Source: Herpetosiphonaceae bacterium (lineage in GTDB: Bacteria > Chloroflexota > Chloroflexia > Chloroflexales > Herpetosiphonaceae). From it: a stretch of DNA of 43,637 nucleotides. Shown piece after piece: positions 16,994-25,856 of the stretch. The first letter of the stretch is position 1, and each line of letters opens with the position of its first letter. Where the stretch lies: contig JACCRK010000226.1 of NCBI GenBank assembly GCA_013813565.1, forward strand, positions 1-43,637, read 5' to 3'. The translations under genes were made by a program, and so were the position numbers. Under the pieces are notes generated by a model that saw only the letters and a list, made by a program, of their open reading frames with translations, ran no database searches and was not told the origin of the DNA.

Positions 16994-17899
16994 ATGCCAA
17001 ATTTCCTGCCGCTGCTGATTACCGGGCTGATGAATGGGGCGATCTACGCGCTGGTAGCCCTGGGCTTCGTGCTGATCTATAAGGCCACCGATGTGATCAA
17101 CTTCGCCCAGGGCGAGCTGCTGCTGGTTGGGGTCTACGTCACCTTTGCGCTGGTCGCCGAGACCGGCTTTCCGCTGCGCCCATGGCCGTGGCCGCTGGCG
17201 ATCGCCGCCGCCCTGGCGGTTGCGGTGGGGCTGGGCGTGCTGATCGAGCGGCTGGTGCTGCGCCCGCTGATCGGCGAGCCGATTATCTCGGTGATCATGG
17301 TCACGATCGGCCTCTCGCAGCTGCTGCGGGCGATCGTCGCGGCCTTTTTTGGCACCTCGCAGCGGGCCTTCCCGCCGATCTTCCCCAGCCATGTCATCGA
17401 GCTGTTTGGCACCCGCATCACCGCCGACCGGCTGTGGGCGCTGGGGATCGCCGGGCTGCTGCTGCTGCTGCTCAGCCTGTTTTTCCGCTTCTCAACCACC
17501 GGCATCGCCATGCGCGCCGCCGCCGACGACCAGCAGGCGGCGCTCTCGATGGGCATCTCGATCAAGCGGGTCTTTGCGATCGCCTGGTCGATCGCGGCGG
17601 TGGTGGCGACGATTGGCGGGCTGCTGGTCGCCAACAACAACGGCGGCATCAACACCTCGCTGGGCAACATTGGGCTGCTCGTCTTCCCGGTGGTGATCCT
17701 CGGCGGCCTTGACTCGATCCCCGGCGCGATCATCGGCGGGATCATCATCGGCATGATCGAGTCGTTCTCGGCGGGCTACCTCAACGTCAAGCTGGGGCTG
17801 GAGGGGCTGGAGTCGGTGCTGCCGTATGTTCTGCTGATTATCATTTTGATGATTCGGCCGTATGGCCTGTTTGGCCGTGAGATTATCGAGCGGGTGTAG
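16994..17899 (+). CDS. livH: Branched-chain amino-acid-type ABC permease (LivH)
   Basis: A 301-aa integral membrane protein with about eight hydrophobic segments. The N-terminus LLITGLMNGAIYALVALGFVLIYKATDVINFAQGELLLVGVY is the LivH hallmark. The C-terminal GLDSIPGAIIGGIIIGMIES is the ATPase-coupling region. It starts at ATG 16994 with GGAG upstream, 15 nt after the ligase stop. It forms the membrane pore with LivM. Confidence 0.93.
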   Translation: MPNFLPLLITGLMNGAIYALVALGFVLIYKATDVINFAQGELLLVGVYVTFALVAETGFPLRPWPWPLAIAAALAVAVGLGVLIERLVLRPLIGEPIISVIMVTIGLSQLLRAIVAAFFGTSQRAFPPIFPSHVIELFGTRITADRLWALGIAGLLLLLLSLFFRFSTTGIAMRAAADDQQAALSMGISIKRVFAIAWSIAAVVATIGGLLVANNNGGINTSLGNIGLLVFPVVILGGLDSIPGAIIGGIIIGMIESFSAGYLNVKLGLEGLESVLPYVLLIIILMIRPYGLFGREIIERV

Positions 17900-17927
17900 C
17901 ACTTGTAGTTTTCAGGGCGGGGCTTCT

Positions 17928-18998
17928 ATGCAATCTGGCGTATTTCACACCACCTACGGCAAAGATATGGCGCTCCAGCAGTCGTCGTGGCAGAAGTGGC
18001 GGCTGGGGCTGGTCCTGGCGGCGCTGCTGATCTTCCCCTTCGTCGCCGACAACTCCCAGCTATACCTGGCCAACACAATTGCGATCGCCGCGATTGGCGC
18101 GATTGGCCTGAACATTCTGGTCGGCTTCACCGGGCAGATCTCGCTGGGCCAGGGCGCGTTTCTCGGGGTCGGGGCCTATGCCTCGGCGCTGTTCACCGGC
18201 CGGCTGTTTGAGCTGTTCGGCGGCACCGGCGGCACGCCGTTTCTGGTCTCGATCCTGCTGGCGGCGCTGTTCACGGCCCTGGTTGGCACGCTGTTCGGGC
18301 TGCCGTCGCTGCGGCTGAAAGGATTGTACCTGGCGATTGCGACGCTGGCCGCGCAGCAAATCATCATCTGGATTATCACCCACACGCCCAAGCTGACCGG
18401 CGGCGAGTCGTTCTCGCTGCGGCCGACCCTGCTGTTCGGCCTGAATATGAACCAGAACGGCGACTTTCGCTTCTACTGGCTGCTGATCCCGATCGCGATT
18501 CTGGTGACGCTGGCGGCGACCAACCTGTTTCGCACCCGCGTCGGGCGCTCGTTCGTGGCGGTGCGCGACCGCGATATCGCCGCCGAGGTGATGGGCATCA
18601 ACCTGTTTCGGACCAAGCTGCTGGCCTTTGCGGTGTCATCGTTCTTTGTCGGGCTGGCCGGCGCGCTGCTGGCCCACTACCGGCTGGTGATCTCGCCCGA
18701 CCGCTTCGAGATCGGCACCTCGATCTCGTTCCTGGCGATGATCATCATCGGTGGCATGGGTTCGATCGCCGGCTCGATCTACGGGGCGGCGTTTATCACC
18801 CTGCTGCCGGCGCTGATCGAGAGCCTTGGCCGGCAGGTAAGCAACATCTACCCCAACATTGACACAATGCTGCCCTACATTCAGCAGGGCGCGTTCGGCC
18901 TGGTCATTATCCTGTTCCTGATCTTCGAGCCGGAGGGGCTGGCCAAGGTCTGGCACAACATCAAGAACTACTTCAATCTGTGGCCGTTCTCGTACTAG
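17928..18998 (+). CDS. livM: Branched-chain amino-acid-type ABC permease (LivM)
   Basis: A 356-aa membrane protein with roughly nine hydrophobic segments. LivM features are ANTIAIAAIGAIGLNILVGFTGQISLGQGAFLGVGAYASA near residues 45-85, VGRSFVAVRDRDIAAEVMGIN in the coupling loop, and GGMGSIAGSIYGAAF. The start chosen is ATG 17928, 28 nt after livH; upstream in-frame starts fall inside livH and give an atypical Cys/Gly-rich tail. A G-rich stretch precedes it. Confidence 0.9.
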   Translation: MQSGVFHTTYGKDMALQQSSWQKWRLGLVLAALLIFPFVADNSQLYLANTIAIAAIGAIGLNILVGFTGQISLGQGAFLGVGAYASALFTGRLFELFGGTGGTPFLVSILLAALFTALVGTLFGLPSLRLKGLYLAIATLAAQQIIIWIITHTPKLTGGESFSLRPTLLFGLNMNQNGDFRFYWLLIPIAILVTLAATNLFRTRVGRSFVAVRDRDIAAEVMGINLFRTKLLAFAVSSFFVGLAGALLAHYRLVISPDRFEIGTSISFLAMIIIGGMGSIAGSIYGAAFITLLPALIESLGRQVSNIYPNIDTMLPYIQQGAFGLVIILFLIFEPEGLAKVWHNIKNYFNLWPFSY

Positions 18999-19002
18999 GG
19001 AC

Positions 19003-19042
19003 GCTGGCTGAGCCGGTCTCTGAGCACGTCGAAGGGCAGCCA
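19003..19042 (+). repeat. Degenerate copy of the GGCTGAGCC hairpin repeat
   Basis: ctggctgagccggtc near the left and gtcgaagggcagccag on the right are imperfect versions of the arms seen perfectly at 20361-20410. It lies between livM and the substrate-binding-protein gene. Confidence 0.45.
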
Positions 19043-19097
19043 GCAGCAATGATTGATCGCGGCGGATAGTTTTTCTTCTTTGGACAAGGAGCTTGGT

Positions 19098-20294
19098 ATG
19101 CAACGACTCAGTAGATGGATTCTGATCACCATGATCGTCGGCGTGCTGGCGGCCTGCGGCGCCGAGACACCGGCAAGCGGCGGCGCGGCTGGCGACATCA
19201 AAGTTGGCGCGATCTTCGACCTGACCGGGGCGACCTCGGATGTGGGTGTGCCATACGCCAACGGCGTCAAGGCGTATGTCGAGTGGATCAACGGCAAGGG
19301 CGGCATCAACGGGCGCAAGATCGACCTGATCTCGCAAGACTATGCCTACAAGGTTGAGAACGCCGAGCGGCTCTACTCGCAGTATGTCTCGCAGGATAAA
19401 GTTGTGGCGATTATTGGCTGGGGCACCGGCGACACCGAGGCGCTGCGCCAGAAGATCGCCACCGACAAGCTGCCGTTTATGTCGGCCTCGCTCTCGGAGC
19501 AGCTGACCAACGTTGCCGAGGCGCCCTACAACTTTGTGGTTGGCGTGAACTACTCCGACCAGATGCGGATTGCGCTGCAGTACATTCTGGAGCAGAAAAG
19601 CAACGCCACCGGCATCAAAGTGGCCTTCCTCTACAACGACAGCCCCTTCGGCAAGTCGCCCGAGTCGGCGCTGGACACGATCGCCGCCGCCAGTGGCATG
19701 GAAACGCTCAAGGTAGCGATGCCCCGTGGCGCCACCGACCTGACCGCCCAGATCCAGCAGGTGCAGGCCTTCGCGCCCGACTACGTGGTGGTGCAGAACA
19801 CCGCCGGCCCGGCCTCGCTAGCGCTGAAAAACGCCGCTACAGTAGGGCTGAAAACCCAGTTTGTGATGCTCAACTTTGCCGCCAACGAGATTCTGGTTAA
19901 CACCGCTGGCCCGGCGGCCGAGGGTGCGATTGGCATCATCCCCTATGCCCCGCCGGCCGCTGACGTCGCCGCCGTCAAAGATATCAACGAGTATCTGGCC
20001 GGCAAGGGCCAGGGCAGCATCAGCGACAACGACAAGGGGCTGGTGTTCAGCCAGGGCTGGGCGACAATGGCGGTGATGACCGAGGGGATCAAGCGAGCCG
20101 CCGCCAAAGGCACAGTGACCGGCGAGACGATTCGCGTCGAGCTTGAAGGGCTGCAAAACTTCGACACCGGCGGCATCACCGCCCCGATCACCTTCGGCGC
20201 CAGCGACCACCAGGGCGCCGTCGCCACCAAGATCTATCAGGTCAAGGGCGGCACCTGGACGGCGATCAGCGACGTGGTTGAGGTTAAAAAGTAG
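19098..20294 (+). CDS. Liv-type ABC substrate-binding lipoprotein
   Basis: A 398-aa periplasmic-binding-fold lipoprotein (LivJ/LivK class). The signal peptide ends in lipobox LAAC (Cys20). A short Gly/Ala/Ser linker precedes the mature fold IKVGAIFDLTGATSDVGVPYANGVKAYVEWIN and the GINGRKIDLISQDYAY motif typical of Peripla_BP_6. The start is ATG 19098 with AAGGAG at 6-7 nt; upstream starts lack a site. It captures the ligand for LivHM-GF. The stop codon is the first base triplet of a 7-bp tandem-repeat run that begins the composite element at 20292. Confidence 0.92.
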   Translation: MQRLSRWILITMIVGVLAACGAETPASGGAAGDIKVGAIFDLTGATSDVGVPYANGVKAYVEWINGKGGINGRKIDLISQDYAYKVENAERLYSQYVSQDKVVAIIGWGTGDTEALRQKIATDKLPFMSASLSEQLTNVAEAPYNFVVGVNYSDQMRIALQYILEQKSNATGIKVAFLYNDSPFGKSPESALDTIAAASGMETLKVAMPRGATDLTAQIQQVQAFAPDYVVVQNTAGPASLALKNAATVGLKTQFVMLNFAANEILVNTAGPAAEGAIGIIPYAPPAADVAAVKDINEYLAGKGQGSISDNDKGLVFSQGWATMAVMTEGIKRAAAKGTVTGETIRVELEGLQNFDTGGITAPITFGASDHQGAVATKIYQVKGGTWTAISDVVEVKK

Positions 20295-20509
20295 CTAGTA
20301 GCTGGTAGCTGGTAGCTACTTTTAGACCATTCTAATCCGCTGAATCGCTTGTTTACCCCGCTGGCTGAGCCTGTCGAAACCTACGATGTGGCTTCGACAG
20401 GCTCAGCCAGCAACGAATCTATCGAACCCGACCCACCCGCTAGCTGCTAGCTACTAGACTATCGAACCCGACCCACCCACTAGCTGCTAGCTGCTAGCTG
20501 CTAGCCACT
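20292..20509 (+). repeat. Composite element: 7-bp tandem repeats flanking an 18-bp hairpin (copy A)
   Basis: On the left, four heptamers (TAGCTAG, TAGCTGG, TAGCTGG, TAGCTAC) occupy 20292-20319. In the centre, perfect 18-bp arms ctggctgagcctgtcgaa (20361-20378) and ttcgacaggctcagccag (20393-20410) enclose a 14-nt loop. On the right, a 34-nt direct repeat (20419-20452 and 20459-20492, one mismatch) carries TAGCTGC heptamers and ends with TAGCCAC at 20502-20508. The element fills the gap between the substrate-binding-protein gene and livF. Confidence 0.85.
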
Positions 20510-20518
20510 GGAGACACT

Positions 20519-21310
20519 ATGCTCAGCATCAACAACATCGAAGTGATCTATAACGACGTGATTCTGGTGCTCAAAGGGCTGTCGCTGGAGGTGCGCGAGG
20601 GGCAGATTGTGGCCCTGCTTGGCTCGAACGGAGCCGGCAAAACCACCACCCTCAAGAGCATCAGCGGCCTGCTCAAGCCCGAGAACGGCGCGGTGACCGA
20701 TGGCACGATTGAGTTTATGGGCCAGCGCATTGACCGCCGTGACGCCGCCGATATCGTGCGCATGGGTATCTTCCAGGTGATGGAAGGCCGGCGGGTGTTT
20801 GAGCACCTGACCGTGGAGGAGAACCTGCGGGCGGGCAGCTACATTCGGCGCGATCGGGGCGTGAAGGACGACATCGAGAAAGTCTACGCCTACTTTCCCC
20901 GCCTGCGCGAGCGCCGCCACCAGAAGTCGGGCTACATGAGCGGCGGCGAGCAGCAGATGCTGGCGATTGGCCGCGCCCTGATGGCCCGCCCGACGATGAT
21001 GCTGCTTGACGAGCCATCGCTGGGCCTGGCGCCGCTGCTGGTCCAGGAGATCTTCGGCATCATTCAGCGCATCAATCGCGACGAGGGCGTGACAATTTTA
21101 CTGGTTGAACAAAACGCCCGCCTGGCCCTGAGCGTGGCCGACTATGGCTATCTGATGGAGAATGGCCGCGTGGTCATGGCCGACGAGACCGCCAAGCTCC
21201 GCGACAACGCCGACGTGCGCGAGTTTTATCTGGGCCTGGGCGCCGGCGACACGGCGAAAAGCTATCGCAGCATCAAATCGTACAAGCGGCGTAAACGCTG
21301 GCTATCGTAG
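20519..21310 (+). CDS. livF: Branched-chain amino-acid-type ABC transporter ATP-binding protein (LivF)
   Basis: A 263-aa ABC ATPase. Walker A is GSNGAGKT (35-42), GIFQVMEGRRVFEHLTVEENL covers the Q-loop region typical of LivF, the signature is MSGGEQQMLAIGRAL, and Walker B is MMLLDEPSLGLAPL, with LLVEQNA as the switch. The basic C-terminal tail (SYRSIKSYKRRKRWLS) is about 20 residues longer than usual. GGAG precedes the ATG. It pairs with LivG but is separated from it by four genes and the repeat element. Confidence 0.93.
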   Translation: MLSINNIEVIYNDVILVLKGLSLEVREGQIVALLGSNGAGKTTTLKSISGLLKPENGAVTDGTIEFMGQRIDRRDAADIVRMGIFQVMEGRRVFEHLTVEENLRAGSYIRRDRGVKDDIEKVYAYFPRLRERRHQKSGYMSGGEQQMLAIGRALMARPTMMLLDEPSLGLAPLLVQEIFGIIQRINRDEGVTILLVEQNARLALSVADYGYLMENGRVVMADETAKLRDNADVREFYLGLGAGDTAKSYRSIKSYKRRKRWLS

Positions 21311-21328
21311 CAGAAGAAGGGATATCGT

Positions 21329-22537
21329 ATGGAATACAGCGCCCCCGGTGAACGCGAAGAGCAGCTCCGATCCCGCCTCCAGGCCATCCTCGCCGAGTCA
21401 CAGTCCAGCCACCTGCAGCATCGCCTGGCCGCCGCTGAGATCACGCCGGCGACCCTCCAGCACACCACCGATCTGACCAGCGTGGCGATTTTGCGCAAAG
21501 ACGAGCTGCGCGAGATCCAGGCCGCCGCGCCACCGTTTGGCGGCCTGCTGGGCGTGCCGATGAGCGAGATCAAGCGCATGTTTCAGTCGCCGGGGCCGAT
21601 CTACGATCCGCAGGGGCCGGGCGCGGACTACTGGGCCTGGGAGGCGGCCTTTGTGGCGGCTGGACTCAACGCCGGGGACCGGGCGATCATCTGCTTTTCC
21701 TTTCACCTCACGCCCGCCGGACACATGTTCGACGAGGGTGCGCGGGCGCTGGGCTGCATGACGATTCCGGCCGGCATCGGCAACCAGGAGCAGCAGATCC
21801 AGACGCTGGCGCACAGTGGCGCGACGGCCTACATCGGGCTGCCATCATACCTGAATGCGCTGCTGGACAAGGCCGCCGCGCAGGGGGTTGCGCTCGCCCT
21901 GAAAAATGCGTTTGTCTCTGCCGAGCCACTGCCGCAGTCGCTGCGGGTGGCGATCGAGGCGCGGGGGATCAATGTGCAGCAGGGCTACGGCACGGCGGAT
22001 GTTGGCTGTATCGCCTACGAGTGCGCCGCCAAAAACGGCATGCATGTGCGGGCCGATATGCTGGTCGATATCTGCGATACGGTGACCGGCCTGCCGCTGC
22101 CCGCCGGCGAGATCGGCGAGGTGGTTGTCACGCCGCTCAACCCAGTCTACCCGCTGGTCCGCTTTGGCACCGGTGATATGTCGATCCTGAGCGATGCGCC
22201 GTGTCCCTGTGGCCGGACAACCCCGCGGCTGCTCGGCATCCAGGGGCGGCTAGGGCAGGGGATGAAGGTCCGTGGGCTGTTCATCTACCCGCACCAGCTC
22301 CAGGTCGTGTTTGCCGGCCTGCCCACGGTGCGGACGTGGAGCGCCGTGGTCACACGGGTCAAGCATCGCGATGAGCTGAAGGTGCTGATTGCCGCCAACA
22401 AAGGTGATGCCGAGCTGGTCAGGCAGGTCACCGACCGGCTGCACACGGTGCTCAAGCTCAAGTGCAGCGTGGAGCTCGTCCCCTCCAGAAACCTGCTCAA
22501 CCCCGGCCAGCTGCGCGATGAGCGGGTCTGGGAGTAA
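21329..22537 (+). CDS. Phenylacetate-CoA ligase-like AMP-forming enzyme (PaaK family)
   Basis: A 402-aa ANL enzyme of the PaaK type. A helical N-terminus precedes the Rossmann part, then GYGTADVGCIAYEC (adenine-binding region), GEIGEVVVTPL, YPLVRFGTGDMS and a C-terminal swivel domain from about 300 (GRLGQGMKVRGLFIYPHQL). The usual Ser/Thr/Gly-rich ATP loop SSGTTG is replaced by FQSPGPIYDPQGPG (about 86-99), a divergence I associate with PaaK homologues in Liv operons. CPCG at about 290 may hold a metal with upstream Cys. It lies 18 nt after livF. It probably forms a CoA thioester of an imported aromatic or other acid; the substrate is not known. Confidence 0.85.
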   Translation: MEYSAPGEREEQLRSRLQAILAESQSSHLQHRLAAAEITPATLQHTTDLTSVAILRKDELREIQAAAPPFGGLLGVPMSEIKRMFQSPGPIYDPQGPGADYWAWEAAFVAAGLNAGDRAIICFSFHLTPAGHMFDEGARALGCMTIPAGIGNQEQQIQTLAHSGATAYIGLPSYLNALLDKAAAQGVALALKNAFVSAEPLPQSLRVAIEARGINVQQGYGTADVGCIAYECAAKNGMHVRADMLVDICDTVTGLPLPAGEIGEVVVTPLNPVYPLVRFGTGDMSILSDAPCPCGRTTPRLLGIQGRLGQGMKVRGLFIYPHQLQVVFAGLPTVRTWSAVVTRVKHRDELKVLIAANKGDAELVRQVTDRLHTVLKLKCSVELVPSRNLLNPGQLRDERVWE

Positions 22538-22553
22538 TTAAGGTATAGATGAA

Positions 22554-22859
22554 TTATGGCTTGAACGGATGGGCGGCGAGCAGAAGCGCCTCTATAATCA
22601 GACCGACGCCGCCGATGATGAGCATTGATATGGGGATGGATACCCGTGGAATGGTACGCTCAGTGATATAGATAAACACTATCAGCGCTATCAGCGCCAC
22701 TGCAACGACCACATATACCCCGAAGATGGCCAGCGCCCACCCTTTGAGGCCGACAGGGCGTTGGCACTGGCGACACTTCAGGTGCCAGGGTGAAGCGGCT
22801 AGCGCAAGTTGCATGAGCGTGATCGGGTTGGCGCAATACGGACACGGTGACTGAACCAT
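22554..22859 (-). CDS. Small zinc-ribbon membrane protein
   Basis: A 101-aa protein with CPYC at residues 6-9 and CRQC at 29-32, spaced like a zinc ribbon. Two membrane segments follow (about 45-66 and 74-95). GAGGAA precedes ATG 22859. It converges on the PaaK-like gene, with 16 nt between stops. No function can be assigned. Similar small zinc-ribbon/TM proteins are common and uncharacterised. Confidence 0.7.
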   Translation of the reverse strand: MVQSPCPYCANPITLMQLALAASPWHLKCRQCQRPVGLKGWALAIFGVYVVVAVALIALIVFIYITERTIPRVSIPISMLIIGGVGLIIEALLLAAHPFKP

Positions 22860-23175
22860 AACACTATTTCCTCAACTGTTCAGGGATAAAAAGTTATTCT
22901 ACCAGCACTTCGACCCAAGCCCGGCGTGGCATCGCGCAACAGGGGGCGGCTGGGTGTTTACGGTAGACTCTTCACTGCACAAAAAATGCGCCCAGCGAAG
23001 GGGATACAGATTATAGAAAAGGGTCGTTGTCATTTGCGTTTATGCCATTACTTCTGTGTTCGCTCCACGCCAATTATCAAATGATCGGGTGACTATTGCA
23101 TGCCCATGGGGCACAGAGACCCGCCGTACATACGGCGGGTCTCTGTACTACTCCGTAGCCGCCGTGATCTAAGCC
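22860..23175. other. 316-nt intergenic region 3' of the GlcNAc operon
   Basis: No gene is supported here. It contains the 16-nt word caactgttcagggata (22873-22888), which recurs at 39087-39102, and a perfect long palindrome at 23113-23146 that probably ends the GlcNAc operon transcript. Confidence 0.5.
23113..23146 (-). terminator. Perfect 16-bp palindrome 3' of GlcNAc operon
   Basis: Arms acagagacccgccgta (23113-23128) and tacggcgggtctctgt (23131-23146) have a 2-nt centre, 30 nt beyond the stop of the SIS gene. It lacks a T-run. The 15-mer gagacccgccgtaca is shared with 13920-13934, so it may be a dispersed palindromic repeat serving as a transcript 3' end. Confidence 0.55.
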
Positions 23176-24222
23176 CTACCGCGTCTCCGTCACCTTGCGA
23201 ATCCCGCGCGGCTGGTCGAAGTCGTAGCCGCGCGAGTGGGCGATGTGCAGCGCCAGCAGCTGGCCGGGCACAATCGCCACGATTGGCGAGAGCCACTCGG
23301 GGATGCCGGCGGGCAGCGTCAGCGGCACCTGGCCGAGCGCCAGCGTCTCCGCCGAGTCGCTGATCACCACCACATCGGCGCCGCGCTCCTTGACAGTGGC
23401 GATAAATGCCTGCATCTCCGGCAGCAGCACCCCCGACGGCGCCACGGCAATCATCGGGAAGCCCGGCTCGACCAGGGCCAGCGGGCCGTGGAGGAAGTCG
23501 GCGCTGCTGTAGGGCTCAACGCTGCTGTAGGTCAGCTCCTTCAGCTTGAGCGCCAGCTCGAAGGCGGTCGCATAGTTGTAGCCGCGCCCGATCACCACGC
23601 AGTGTTGCATAAACCGATAGCGCTGGGCGTACTGGCCGATCGTCGCGGCCTGCTCCAGTGTGGCCGTCACGAAGGCCGGGAGCTGGAGCAGCATCGCGCT
23701 CATCGCCTGGTCGTCGGCCAGCGCCGCGCTCAGCAGCGCGATCAGGGTCAGCTGGCTGGTGTAGGTTTTGGTCGCGGCGACGGCCTGCTCGACGCCCGCC
23801 TGCAGGTTCAGCACCACATCGGCGGCCTGGGCCAGCGGCGAGTCGGGCATATTGGTGATCGCGGGGGTCAGCACGCCCTGGCGCCGGCCCTCGTGCAGCA
23901 CCGCCACAATGTCGGGGCTGCGGCCGCTCTGGCTGATGCCCAGCACCAGGGCGCGGCCAAGCCGGGGCGGGCGCTGGTAGAGCAGAAACAGGCTCGGCGT
24001 CGCCAGCGTCACCAGCAGCCCATTGACCGCGCCAAGCAGATACTGGGCGTAGCGAGCCGCGTTGTCGCTGGTGCCTCGGGCGGCGATCACGACGTGTTCG
24101 ATCTGATGCTCGCGGATAGCGGCGACGAGGCGCTGGATATTCGGCAGCTCGCGATCGAGCACCCGCTGCATCACGGCGGGCTGTTCGTGGATCTCACGGT
24201 AGAGAAATGATTCAAGCAACAT
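23176..24222 (-). CDS. SIS-domain glucosamine-6-phosphate deaminase (GlmS-like, NagB-II type)
   Basis: A 348-aa protein with two SIS sugar-phosphate isomerase domains (about 30-165 and 190-330), equivalent to the isomerase half of GlmS but without the N-terminal glutaminase domain. Phosphosugar motifs are [27 protein letters not shown] and ATKTYTSQL, then [18 protein letters not shown], with a C-terminal [10 protein letters not shown] that matches the GlmS tail. In GlcNAc operons such proteins convert GlcN-6-P to fructose-6-P plus ammonia. I chose ATG 24222 (GGAAGG upstream). This overlaps the nagA stop by 11 nt, indicating coupling. An alternative is a different amino-sugar isomerase. Confidence 0.88.
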   Translation of the reverse strand: MLLESFLYREIHEQPAVMQRVLDRELPNIQRLVAAIREHQIEHVVIAARGTSDNAARYAQYLLGAVNGLLVTLATPSLFLLYQRPPRLGRALVLGISQSGRSPDIVAVLHEGRRQGVLTPAITNMPDSPLAQAADVVLNLQAGVEQAVAATKTYTSQLTLIALLSAALADDQAMSAMLLQLPAFVTATLEQAATIGQYAQRYRFMQHCVVIGRGYNYATAFELALKLKELTYSSVEPYSSADFLHGPLALVEPGFPMIAVAPSGVLLPEMQAFIATVKERGADVVVISDSAETLALGQVPLTLPAGIPEWLSPIVAIVPGQLLALHIAHSRGYDFDQPRGIRKVTETR

Positions 24223-25378
24223 GTTCAGCCTTCCGATCAAAAACAATCTGGCCGTGGACGATCGTAGTCGCCACTTCGCCAGTCGGGGTGAGCAGCACCA
24301 GGTCGGCGAGCGTGCCCGGTGCAAGCACGCCCCGCTCGTAGTCCAGCCCCAGCAGCGTGGCAGGCGTGCTGGTGACGGTTGGGAGCGCTGCCTGGAGCGT
24401 GCAGCCGGTGAACGCCATCAGGTTGCGCAGTGCGGCGTCGAGCGCCAGGACGCTGCCGGCCAGGGTGCCATCGGCCAGCCGGGCGCTGGTCGCATCAACC
24501 GTCACCGCGTAGTCGCCGAGCTGATACTGGCCGGCGGGCATGCCCAGCGCCGCCATCGCATCGGTCACCAGGTTCAGCTGCCCTGGCCCCAGCCCCTCCC
24601 AGGCCAGCGCCACCATCATTGGGTGGACATGGATGCCGTCGGGGATGATTCCGCTGACCGCCGTGGCGCTGTGCAGCAGCGCACCGATCAGACCCGGCTC
24701 GCGATGGTTCAGCGGCGGCATGGCGTTGAACAGATGCGTGCCATAGCGCACCCCGGCGGCGAATCCAGCCCTGGACTCGGCGTAGCTGGCGCCCGAGTGG
24801 CCGGCGCTCACCACGACCCCGCGCTCGGCCAGCAGCCTGCTGACCTCAAGGGCGCCGGGCAGCTCCGGGGCCAGCGTCACCAGCCGCACCCCAGCGCCGG
24901 GCGACCAGCCGGCGACCGCCTCAGCCGTGGGCGGGCGCAGGTGGGCTGGATTGTGGGCGCCTTTGCGTTGCCGGTTGAGAAATGGCCCCTCCAGATGGAG
25001 CCCGAGCGGCTGCGCACCCTGCCAGCCGGACGGCGGCCCCAGCGCCAGCACCTGCTGCGCCGCCGCAACCTGGGCCGCTGGCGCGGTGATAATCGTCGGC
25101 AGAAACGCCGTCACGCCGTACTGCGGCAGCCGCTCCGCCACCGCCCAGATCGCGCCAGGATCGGCGGTAAAATCGTGGCCAAACGCGCCATTGAGCTGCA
25201 GGTCGATCAGCCCCGGCGCCAGCAGCAGCCCCTCGGCATCCAGCGTATCGGACCCAGGCGGCAGCGGCACGACGTGGGCCGGCCCAAGCATGATAATCCG
25301 CTGGTCATCGATCAGCATGGCGCCCTGCTCGATCTGGCGCTGTGGCGTAAGAATGGTGGCGTTATGAAGGTACAGCAT
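24212..25378 (-). CDS. nagA: N-acetylglucosamine-6-phosphate deacetylase
   Basis: A 388-aa amidohydrolase that removes acetate from GlcNAc-6-P. Family motifs: [33 protein letters not shown] (metal Glu and substrate loop), [12 protein letters not shown] (metal His), [20 protein letters not shown] (metal His), DGIHVHP and [10 protein letters not shown] (catalytic Asp). The C-terminal strands of the composite beta domain end in GQIVFDR. The length is normal. It lies 4 nt after the GNAT gene and overlaps the deaminase gene, placing the two consecutive pathway steps together. Confidence 0.95.
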   Translation of the reverse strand: MLYLHNATILTPQRQIEQGAMLIDDQRIIMLGPAHVVPLPPGSDTLDAEGLLLAPGLIDLQLNGAFGHDFTADPGAIWAVAERLPQYGVTAFLPTIITAPAAQVAAAQQVLALGPPSGWQGAQPLGLHLEGPFLNRQRKGAHNPAHLRPPTAEAVAGWSPGAGVRLVTLAPELPGALEVSRLLAERGVVVSAGHSGASYAESRAGFAAGVRYGTHLFNAMPPLNHREPGLIGALLHSATAVSGIIPDGIHVHPMMVALAWEGLGPGQLNLVTDAMAALGMPAGQYQLGDYAVTVDATSARLADGTLAGSVLALDAALRNLMAFTGCTLQAALPTVTSTPATLLGLDYERGVLAPGTLADLVLLTPTGEVATTIVHGQIVFDRKAEHVA

Positions 25379-25382
25379 CGCG

Positions 25383-25856
25383 TTAGCTTTTCAGCAATCC
25401 TCCGTAGATGCCCGGGTCCGAGTCGGGGATGATCGTCGCGCCAACCGACGCGGCGTAGAAATCCGCCGGGCCAACGCCGCCGATGATCGCGTAGGCATAC
25501 CCGGCATCAAACAGCGACTGGAGCGCCGCCACCAGCAGCACCTTGCCGATCCCACGGCCCCGCGCCGCCGGATCGACCCCGGTCGGGCCGAAGAAGCCGC
25601 GCGCGGTCACGTCGTAGCAGGCGAAGCCCAGCAGCGCCTCGCCGCTGGTCGCCAGCCAGCAGGCGATCGGCTGGCGGGCGAACGATACCGCGCACTCGCT
25701 CTGCCAGCCGGCATCGAAGTGCCGCGCCACCCACGCCAGCACCACGTGCTGCTCGGGGGCCAGCGCCCGGCGAATCGTCACCCCGGCGGCCTGCTGCCCG
25801 GCGACCAGCGGGGCCAGCGGCGGCAGAGTGTACAGTTTGACCAGCATATCAGGCAT
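25383..25856 (-). CDS. GNAT family N-acetyltransferase
   Basis: A 157-aa GNAT fold. The acetyl-CoA loop [16 protein letters not shown] (about 93-108) matches the R/Q-x-x-G-x-G/A motif, preceded by a beta-strand pair ([16 protein letters not shown]) and followed by [17 protein letters not shown]. The ATG overlaps the hexosaminidase stop by 8 nt and the stop is 4 nt before nagA, so it is a true operon member. Acetylation of glucosamine (rescue of deacetylated chitin units) would fit the context but is inference. Unrelated small-molecule or protein acetylation is equally possible. Confidence 0.85.
   Translation of the reverse strand: MPDMLVKLYTLPPLAPLVAGQQAAGVTIRRALAPEQHVVLAWVARHFDAGWQSECAVSFARQPIACWLATSGEALLGFACYDVTARGFFGPTGVDPAARGRGIGKVLLVAALQSLFDAGYAYAIIGGVGPADFYAASVGATIIPDSDPGIYGGLLKS

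Noticed and set aside
15044-17392. 782-residue open frame on the minus strand
   Set aside because: Antisense of the acyl-CoA synthetase and livH, which have strong family motifs.
20292-20509. Possible CRISPR array from the direct repeats before livF
   Set aside because: Only two 34-nt copies, spaced by 6 nt and merging into 7-bp tandem repeats; no spacers of uniform length and no cas genes.
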